Of a stretch of DNA of 64,000 nt, positions 57,149 through 64,000 are shown in pieces. Location: positions 42,936,002 to 43,000,001 of the forward strand of contig NC_084831.1 of the NCBI RefSeq assembly GCF_033115175.1. Reading direction: 5' to 3'. Within the stretch, counting starts at the first letter, position 1. Every line of letters starts with the position of its first letter. Origin of the DNA: Lepus europaeus. Lineage: Eukaryota > Chordata > Mammalia > Lagomorpha > Leporidae. The notes under the pieces are model-generated. The model had not been told where the DNA came from. It did no database searches and worked only from the letters and a program-made list of their open reading frames with translations. Position numbers and translations under genes: made by a program.

Positions 57149-57494
57149 ATTTATTTCTTTGAAAGGCAGAGGGGTTGCTGTAATGGAAAAAAAGAGAAAG
57201 AAAGCAAAAAAGAGTTACAGAGAGGCAGAGGCAGAGAGAGGGGTCTTCCATCTGCTGGTTCACTCCCCAAATGGCTGCAACGGTTGGAGTTACGCCGATC
57301 GGAAGCCAGGAGCCTCTTCCAGGTCTCCCACGTGGGCTCAGGGACCCAAGAACTTGGGCCATCTTCCACTGCTTTCCCAGGCCATAGCAGAGAGCTGGAT
57401 TGGAAGTGGAGCAGCTGGGACTCGAACCAGCAGCCATATGGGATGCCAGCACTGCAGGCGGCGGCCTTACCTACCCCACCACAGCACCAGCTCC
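57119..57494 (-). repeat. C-SINE, minus, with a 42-bp insert
   Basis: Perfect 14-bp duplication TTTGCTTACTCTTT (57105-57118 and 57495-57508). A purine-rich 42-bp segment at about 57170-57211 interrupts the normally continuous 'ggcagagttacagag' motif. Confidence 0.95.
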
Positions 57495-57749
57495 TTTGCT
57501 TACTCTTTCAACTAATTTTTCCTGAGAACCTGCTATGTTCCAGCTTCACAGCTGTAGCCCCGTACTACTCTTTACTGAACTGTATGATGCTGTATCCAGG
57601 TCTGTCTCTCTTGCTGTTGAATGTAATTAAAACTGAAATACCGTTCAAAGGCTATTTCTTCAATGAGAAATATTGCCTACTCTGTGTACTCAGGAGTATT
57701 CAGTACTCCCTCATCGAACAGCCTGGTGCAGTGGAAGGACCAGTCTTGA

Positions 57750-57920
57750 AACCAGACTGACTTGAGTTCAGATACTGACCCCAGCCTTTACTCTTTGATG
57801 CTGAGCAAGTGACTTTTCTGCTCTGAACAGTTTGTACATCTGTAAAGTGACGATAACAATGATATCTTCCACACTGTTTGCTATAATGATTAAATGGGCA
57901 CAGTGTAGGAGCTCCACAAA
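57750..57920 (+). repeat. MIR
   Basis: 'agttcagatactgaccccag', 'gagcaagtgacttttctgct' and 'tataatgattaaatgggcac' follow MIR order. Confidence 0.65.
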
Positions 57921-58601
57921 TTTATGGGAAAGTACATTCTAATCTGTAAAGAACTACTGGAATGCACATGATAACGACATTGTGGGTGGGTGGTACAGAA
58001 AAGATAACTGTAACCCCGGCAAACAAGTAACGATTATTTAACCATGAGGGCACAAAGCAGCAGAGAAGCAGAACTTTCACAGAGCATTTTCCTGAAGTGG
58101 AAGGGGAAGGCTGATCTTGTTTTTAAGGGCTTGATAGATATGCAAGGAGAAAACATGATTGGCCATGAGTACAACCATCAGCACTGCTCAGGAGCAATAA
58201 GTGACACAGATAGCTCAAAATGAAAACCCCCGGTATATTGGGAGAAATTCAAAGTGAGGATCAAGTTTATGCAGATGATATTTTACCAGTAATTAATTTA
58301 ATAAACACTAGGCTAAGGATAGTAGTTATAGCTACTATTTTTGACTGTTTATGTACACATACTACAGCACTTTTTATACACATTGGCTTGTATAATATCT
58401 ACAGCAACCTCATGAAATAGAACTCATCAGTCCCTTTCCACTAAGGAAGTAGAAGCCCCAAGAGGTGTCAAGACTTTCCCAAGATCATACAGAGCAAAGG
58501 GGGGGGGGTAGAAATACAAACCCAAAGTTCATTCAAAAAGAGCAAAATTAATTTGCTTCCCAAAATTTGCCAACCTTGTAAACACCCCCCTCCCCCCCGA
58601 G
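57921..58601 (-). other. CALR4 3' UTR / downstream region
   Basis: Directly after the CALR4 stop on the minus strand lie G7-A-G6 and later poly-C. A MIR-like piece spans about 58290-58500 ('cctcatgaaatagaactcat', 'gactttcccaagatcatac'). An ATTAAA on the minus strand near 58298 is the nearest poly(A)-signal-like motif, not firmly assigned. Confidence 0.45.
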
Positions 58602-58850
58602 TTACAGTTCATCCTTCTGGTCGACCAAAACTTTTTCATTTTTATGCAGAAATGCTCCTTCAGCTTCCCCTCCTGGCATCTGCCCATCATTTCCCAGTTC
58701 CTCTTCTGAATCCTCTTCATTTTCCTCTTCTTCAAGTCCCCAGATATCATCTTTCTCTTCCTCCTCCTTTTCCTTTTTAAGCTTGGCCTCTTCTTCCTGT
58801 TTTCTTTTTTCTATTTCTTCATGGAGTTCTCTCCATTGCTTCTCTATGTC
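58602..58850 (-). CDS. CALR4: CALR4 last coding exon, acidic C-domain with KDEL
   Basis: After an AAACAG acceptor the minus strand is open for 82 codons to a TAA. The peptide begins DIEKQWRELHEEIEKRKQEE, continues as a Lys/Glu-rich then Glu/Asp-rich stretch, and ends VDQKDEL. The highly charged acidic tail is the low-affinity, high-capacity calcium-binding C-domain of calreticulins. KDEL is the ER retrieval signal, so the product should be an ER luminal chaperone-like protein. It joins the upstream exon in phase 0 (GLRK|DIEK). The tail is longer in neutral residues (GQMPGGEAEGAFLHKNEKV) than canonical calreticulin, another sign of the CALR4 paralogue. The exon looks intact. No clear AATAAA was recognised just beyond the stop. 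Confidence 0.9.
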   Translation of the reverse strand, partial: DIEKQWRELHEEIEKRKQEEEAKLKKEKEEEEKDDIWGLEEEENEEDSEEELGNDGQMPGGEAEGAFLHKNEKVLVDQKDEL

Positions 58851-58928
58851 CTGTTTAGAATGTGGAATTTCCAAAGAATTCAGTGATAGCATAAAGAAAG
58901 TTAACCCATTTTAGAAATGTATGGCCTT

Positions 58929-59279
58929 GGCCGGCGCCGCGGCTCACTAGGCTAATCCTCCACCTTGCGGCGCCGGCACACTGGGTTCTAGTCCCAGTCG
59001 GGGCACCGATCCTATCCCAGTTGCCCCCCTTCCAGGCCAGGTCCCTGCTGTGGCCAGGGAGTGCAGTGGAGGATGGCCCAAGTGCTTGGGCCCTGCACCC
59101 CATGGGAGACCAGGAGAAGCACCTGGCTCCTGCTATCGGATCAGCGCGGTGCGCCGGCCGCAGCGCGCTACCGCGGCGGCCATTGGAGGGTGAACCAACG
59201 GCAAAGGAAGACCTTTCTCTCTGTCTCTCTCTCTCACTGTCCACTCTGCCTGTCAAAAATTAAAAAAAAGATAAAGAAA
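58929..59279 (+). repeat. young C-SINE in the CALR4 last intron
   Basis: Plus-strand, so antisense to CALR4, starting about 80 bp upstream of the last exon. Flanked by AGAAATGTATGGCCT (about 58913-58927 and 59280-59294). Confidence 0.96.
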
Positions 59280-59379
59280 AGAAATGTATGGCCTCTTCCA
59301 TCATAGATTTCTGGGATGCTGCTTATTTACAAATATTTTCAGTATGCGAGAAATGACAGAAATGTGTGTCTAATTTGTT

Positions 59380-59510
59380 TACAGTAAACATTTATTGCAT
59401 GCCTACTGTGTTCCTAAACACAGCGCCATACAATCTACACATATTATTGTATTCCTCACAGCCACGCATGGGTTAAGTGTTGCTCATTTTACTTTCCTAA
59501 AGGATGTGAG
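59380..59510 (-). repeat. MIR-like remnant
   Basis: 'aacatttattgcatgcctac', 'attcctcacagccacgcatg'. Similar weak remnants continue to about 59787. Confidence 0.6.
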
Positions 59511-59787
59511 GTTTGGACTTCTTTATAGGCTTTTGAGGGTCTCTCCAAATTGCACATAAGCCCCCAGGTAGGCAGAAATTTCTGTTTCATCCATTGCTGT
59601 ATTTCCAGTGACTACAACAGTGCTTTGAACAGACACTCAACAAATATTTGTCAAGCAAATATATTGTTTAGTAATAATAGCTCTCATGTTATGGAACACA
59701 TATAGAAGATAGTTTCTATCAGTATTCCCAATTTATAGATGAAGAGAGATTAAATAACTTAGCCAAGTACACATAGCTCATGAAGAA

Positions 59788-60381
59788 GGGAAACTGGCAC
59801 AGCAGGTTAAGCTGCTACCTGTGAGGCAGGTATCCCATATGAGTGCTAGTTGGAGTCCTGGCTGCTCCACTTTTAAAAAAAAAATATTTATTTATTTGAA
59901 AGGCAGAGTTACAAAGAAGCTGAGGCAGAGAGAGAGAGAGGTCTTCCATTCTGTTGGTTCACTCCCCAAATGGCCATAAGAACCAGAACTGCACTGATCC
60001 GAAACCAGGAGCCAGGAGCTTCTTCCAGGTCTCTCATGTGGGTGCAGGGGCCCAAGGAATTGGACCATCCTCTACTGCTTTCCCAGGCCATAGCAGAGAG
60101 CTGGATCAGAAATGAAACAGCGGGCACTAGAACCAGCACCCATATGAGATGCTGGCACACTGCAGGCCATGGCTCTACCTGCTATGCCACAGTGCTGGCT
60201 CCTGCTCCACTTCTGATTCAGCTCCCTGCTAATGTCCTGGGAAAGCAGCAGAAGATGGACTGTATTTCTGGGCCCCTGTCACCCACGTGGGAGACCCAGC
60301 TGGAGTTTCAGTCTCCTGAGTTCAGCCTAGCCCAGTCCCGGCCATTGCAGCCGTTTAGGGAATGAACCAGTGGATGGAAGA

Positions 60382-60412
<31 letters not shown>

Positions 60413-60478
60413 TTCCCCATAACTCACTCTCTTCAACTTTGCCATTCAAATAAACAAATCTGTTAAAAAAAAAAAAAG
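59788..60478 (+). repeat. C-SINE, plus, split by a minus SINE
   Basis: The head is at 59788-59871 and the body and tail at about 60201-60478. CTGCTCCACTT is duplicated at the break (59860-59870 and 60202-60212). Confidence 0.93.
59872..60200 (-). repeat. C-SINE nested in a plus C-SINE
   Basis: Complete reverse copy, 'aaatatttatttatttgaaa' to 'cacagtgctggctcc'. Confidence 0.94.
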
Positions 60479-61317
60479 AATGGAGCCCAAATTGGAAACT
60501 TAACAGTCTAGCTCCCAAACTCAAATTCATAACCAATATATATATAATAGCGCCTCACCAAAACAATATTAGACAATAACTGCAGAGTAAAACAAAACAA
60601 AACCAGACTTATAAGTGCTTTCAAATCTGACAATTTTCTTCCAGGTGCACAATGTCAATGCTGTTTTAGAAACGTGTTAAAGTTCTCTCTAAAAGAACTT
60701 TTTTGATGCTTGTCCTTTGCTGATTCTCTTACCATAGCTTATTTGCCTACTGGATCATCGAGCAGTAATCACAAACCTGCTTGAATGAACCTTCCTGCAG
60801 AACCAGGAGGTCTGGATGGATGGTGTCACCATCATGAGGCCACGGCCCGGAGTATCACTCCGCCCACGGAATGGTTCTGGGAGGTCAGGGGAACTGGCAG
60901 AAAGCACCATGGCTTTCCTTCTTCCTCCAAGCTATCCCTCAGAAGGGGGCTCAGTGGCTCCCCTCTAGGTCACCACCCTGTGAGCAGGCAATGTGCGACA
61001 AGAGCAACGTGAGTTCTGGGTTCAAATTCTAGCTCAACACGTAAAGGTTGTGTGTGACCCTGGGCAGTGCATGCTTTGGATCTCAGTTCCTGCAACAGAA
61101 AAACGGGCGACATGACATCTGTCTTACTGAGCCGGCAAGTGCTCACAGTCACAAGAGCGGACTTGTAGATGTGAGTGAATGTGAATAATTTCTCCCTCCT
61201 CTCATGGCAATGAGACCAGAGGTGAGACAGAAAGGGCAAGGCTGATTTGTAAAATGAAATGACAGAGCACAGCTAGACGTCAGACATCTAGAATCCCAGG
61301 GAAGGGGAGCATCTTAC
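60479..61317. other. non-repetitive CALR4 intron sequence with MIR
   Basis: Mostly unassigned. A MIR-like piece lies at about 61010-61140 ('gggttcaaattctagctcaa', 'gaccctgggcagtgcatgc'). Confidence 0.5.
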
Positions 61318-61410
61318 TTTTCTCAGTCCCCAGGTATTGTTTCCAACCTCTTCTGCAAACTCTTCATCATTTGTTAGGAGGAAATTGTCAAAGATGCTGC
61401 CTGATTTCAC
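61318..61410 (-). CDS. CALR4: CALR4 penultimate coding exon
   Basis: On the minus strand a 93-bp exon is bounded by a CACAG acceptor and a GTAAG donor. It encodes 31 residues starting VKSGSIFDNFLLTNDEEFAE and ending in NNTWGLRK. This corresponds to the calreticulin segment containing the SGTIFDNFLITND core, the end of the globular lectin domain where the C-terminal helix begins. Calreticulin has an exon of the same size here. The differences from calreticulin itself (for example LLTNDEEFAEEVGNNTWG) fit the paralogue calreticulin-4, whose known position beside EPS15 agrees. No frameshift or stop is present. The preceding exon, ending at the GLDLW motif in calreticulins, was not found up to base 64000. 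Confidence 0.9.
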
Positions 61411-61989
61411 CTGTGAAAATGAAAACAACGAATGATTAGGACCAGGCACTGAGACACAGAGGGGCTCAGAAATCACCAGGGAGCCCTTGCTAAACACACA
61501 TTCCCAAGGCACAGGCCAGGGGCTTTAACCAGCAATGGAAGTTGAAAGAAGAACTGACAACACAGGGGGCCTAGGATGCCCTCGCTGACTCACTCGGGAG
61601 AGAAGTCAAGTGACTGTTCCCTAAGGGTCTGTGCCCCTCCAGCCACTGAACATTATTTAGAGTTTCATGATGAACTTTTATCATTCTGCCAGTCTCCAAA
61701 TAGGTGTCCAGTGGGTGTTGCCCCAGCTCAGACTGGCAGCACCTACCTGCAATGATGCTTCTGTATAGATGCCCTTTTAAGGGTTATTGCCTTAGTATAA
61801 TCAGAAAAACTAAAAGGACAAAGGAGAAAGAAAGGGTTTGGCCAGACATGTCAGGAAAAATGTATATTCTCTACCATTTAGAGTGCCCTGTTTCTCTGTT
61901 TTCTTAAAAACAACATTTTTAACATTTGCAATGAAAAGGAACAATTAATTAAATCCATGATAGTGTATTTTCAATACTTATTCCCCGCC

Positions 61990-62327
61990 CCCTAAAATTG
62001 TTGATTTTTATTTATTTGAAAGGGAAAGACATAGAGTCAGACACAGAGAGATCTCCCCTCTGTCAGTTCATTCCAGAAACGTCTGCAACAGCCAGGGTTG
62101 AGCCAGGCCTCAGCCAGGAGCCAGAAACTAAATCTGAATCTCCCACATGAGTGGCAAGGACCCAACAAACTACCTGCTACCACCCAAGGTGTGCACCAAC
62201 AGGAACCCAAGGTGCACTAATAGGAGCCTGGGGCTGGTAGTGGAGCCAGGACTTGAACCCAGGCACTCTGATGTGGAATGTGGGCATCACGAGCAGCAAC
62301 TTAACCACTGTGCCAAACTCCCACCCC
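61990..62327 (-). repeat. old C-SINE variant, minus
   Basis: Diverged reverse copy ending 'tgccaaactcccacccc'; internal 'aggaacccaaggtgca' local repeat. Confidence 0.8.
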
Positions 62328-62349
62328 TTCAGTCTTCATTGCTTTTCTT

Positions 62350-62681
62350 AATTTTTTTTTAAAGATTTATTTCATTTATTTGAAAGGCAGAGTTACAGAA
62401 GAAAGAGAAACAGACAGAGAGATCTTGCATTTGCTGGTTTACTCCCCAAATGGCCACAATGGCCGGGGCTGGGCCAGGCCAAAGCCAGGAGTGAGGAGCC
62501 CCTTTCAGGTCTCTCCCATGTGTGTAGGGCTCCAAACACTTGGGCCATCTTCTGCTTCTTTCCCAGGCATGTTAGCAGAGAGCTGGATGGAAGTGGAGCA
62601 GCCAGGTCTTGAACCGGCGCCCATATGGGATGCCAGCACTACAAACAGCAGCTTAACCCACTACACCACAGCGCCGGCCCC
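62350..62681 (-). repeat. C-SINE, minus
   Basis: Full reverse copy ending 'cacagcgccggcccc'. Confidence 0.94.
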
Positions 62682-62709
62682 AGTGTTCCTTTCTTTAATG
62701 ATAAAGGAA

Positions 62710-62890
62710 CAAAATAGGAAGCACAAATCATAGAATCAGACCAGCTCAACCAGCTGTGTGACCATAGGCAAATTACTCAACCCCTCTGAGCTTGTTCCCT
62801 CATAATTAAATAAAGTAATAACTCTCTGGCAGTAGTGTCAATAGAATCAGAGAAACTCTACAAAACACTTTGTTCTGCAGATAGTAGTCA
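62710..62890 (+). repeat. MIR
   Basis: 'ccagctgtgtgaccataggc' and 'aacccctctgagcttgttcc' are MIR core. Confidence 0.7.
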
Positions 62891-64000
62891 CTCTAAGGCT
62901 ATTAGGATAAATTTTTAATATCTGAATATGTTTGAGAAGCAGCAAAAAGGGTTACTCTGTAACTTTTTACTTTAGTAGTGAGTCAAAGAAATCATTACAT
63001 TAACTTCATGGGCGCTGTTGTGTGACCAAGAAAAAGTCTGCAGCATGAGTTACCATGTCACTCCCCCACAGGCTTTGAAACCCACCCCTTCCTTTTTTAT
63101 GGTCTCCCTCCCAAAAAATGTTTTAACAACAAAGGCTTTTATTTGGCTTTCACCAACCTCGCCTCCAGCAGAAAAACAAATGACAAAACAGGCACTCTGA
63201 ATAGAGATTACTTTGCTCTGAGTCATTTTTAAAAATTGGTTTTAAAAATTCCTTGTGCAAGTTTAAGATATTTTCTTACCTCTGGGATTTTTCTTTTCTA
63301 TTGAATGGTCAGCAATTTTGCCTATTTGTGGATTCTCTCATTTTCCAAACTCCCATGAGAAGTGTTCCTAATATGCACTGTTCTCAGTGACCCCTCACCC
63401 CTGGTCCCATCCATGCTCATGGGTCACCAGGATGCCAGTCCTGCTAGCTACAACACCCAAGAAAGAGCTCCATTAGACTGCAAAGCCTAAATGAAGTCCT
63501 AAGGAATTTCGCGAACGTCAGTTCACTGAAAATGATCAGATTTCTGGTGCTATCTTGCTTGCATCAGGTAACGGAAAGAGCACGGGCTTGGGTGCTTTTA
63601 GCTTCAGGACCTTATCAAGTCAAATCCCTCTCCGAGCCAGTTTTCTCATCAATAAAATGGAGATGGAGATCCTACCCTCCCACCCTCTGAGAGCTGTGGC
63701 CCAGACCATCTGATGGAGGGGATGTCACGTGCTTTGCACTGTGGCTAGTGCTGCTTGCCTTACAGGTTCCTTCACAGATCCTAAGGAGGCCCAGAGATTC
63801 GTTCTCTGCCAACTCCTTCCAGCCTCTATGCTGATCAAACGAAGCAATCAGTTCTACCTAAGCAAGAAAGCTAAAGGGGTTATGTTTACAAGTGTCAGAA
63901 CAGGGAACAAGAGTGGTCATGGACTAGGCAGGAAAATTAGATGGCTTAAAAAGCCTGGATGGAGGAGTGACAGAGAGGCCAGCTGGGCTCTCAGAGCACT
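62891..64000. other. CALR4 intron, mostly non-repetitive
   Basis: A MIR-like piece at about 63560-63690 ('gagccagttttctcatcaat') is the only repeat recognised. No exon was recognised. Confidence 0.5.

Larger units (their letters stand above)
28401..58601. other. EPS15-CALR4 intergenic interval
   Basis: Thirty kilobases between the EPS15 promoter and the CALR4 stop codon contain interspersed repeats and scattered non-repetitive stretches, and no recognised protein gene. Part of the right end is CALR4 3' UTR, whose end I cannot place. A divergent non-coding transcript from the EPS15 island is possible but not shown by the sequence. Confidence 0.7.
58851..61317 (-). other. CALR4: CALR4 last intron
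   Basis: This 2467-bp interval lies between the two CALR4 exons and has GT...AG ends on the minus strand. It contains a young C-SINE (58929-59279), MIR-like remnants and a nested SINE pair (59788-60478). Nothing coding was seen, including at about 60785-61012, where a short open frame has no recognisable product. Confidence 0.85.
61411..64000 (-). other. CALR4: CALR4 upstream intron (part)
   Basis: No calreticulin-like exon is recognisable from the penultimate exon to the window edge, so this is read as intron. It holds two minus-strand C-SINEs (61990-62681) and MIR-like pieces. A donor-like GTAAG on the minus strand near 63271 is not preceded by calreticulin-like sequence. Confidence 0.65.

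Noticed and set aside
63260-63340. GTAAG donor-like site on the minus strand as the next CALR4 exon
   Set aside because: The sequence before it does not encode the GLDLW-type end expected for the preceding calreticulin exon.
1-64000. a new multi-gene operon, defence or biosynthetic system
   Set aside because: The window is a mammalian locus with two partial housekeeping-type genes and repeats; no gene cluster is present.

Overview
The window is mammalian nuclear DNA, almost certainly from a lagomorph (rabbit, Oryctolagus cuniculus, or a close relative). The evidence is the very high density of the tRNA-derived C-SINE family in both orientations, including young copies with a clean A-tail and intact target-site duplications (TSDs). 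Typical eutherian background repeats (L1, L2, MIR, an MLT1-like LTR) lie between them. No bacterial, plasmid or phage features are present.

Very little is coding. Two genes can be supported, both on the minus strand. (1) EPS15: coding exon 1 (27945-27977, MAAAAQLSLTQ then a GT splice donor) lies in a CpG island at about 27.25-28.4 kb. Everything to the left of it (1-27944) is EPS15 intron 1; I found no further EPS15 exon. (2) CALR4 (calreticulin-4): the last two coding exons are at 61318-61410 and 58602-58850. They are in frame with each other, have consensus splice sites, and end in an acidic tail and KDEL. Earlier CALR4 exons must lie beyond base 64000. The order EPS15-CALR4, same strand, matches the human 1p32.3 / mouse chromosome 4 neighbourhood (EPS15 - CALR4 - OSBPL9).

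Layout: 1-27.9 kb, EPS15 intron 1, packed with C-SINEs. It also holds an antisense L1 (1.5-3.7 kb), a near-perfect 295-bp inverted repeat (3935-4229), a sense L1 (4.66-7.33 kb) and a 155-bp tract with no G or C (23714-23868). 25.6-28.7 kb has no SINEs and contains the EPS15 promoter. 28.4-58.6 kb is intergenic, with L2 fragments in both orientations, MIRs, L1 3' ends and several nested SINEs, the best being a three-deep stack at 38.17-39.25 kb. 58.6-64 kb is the 3' end of CALR4.

The two genes have no known joint function. EPS15 is a clathrin-coat endocytic adaptor and CALR4 is an ER luminal calcium-binding lectin chaperone; they are syntenic neighbours only. I did not find a new multi-gene system. 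The items most worth a second look are the apparently intact CALR4 3' end (the human copy is listed as a pseudogene), overlapping upstream AUGs at the EPS15 start, the foldback palindrome, the nested SINEs with matched TSDs, and a small family of inverted-terminal-repeat elements.
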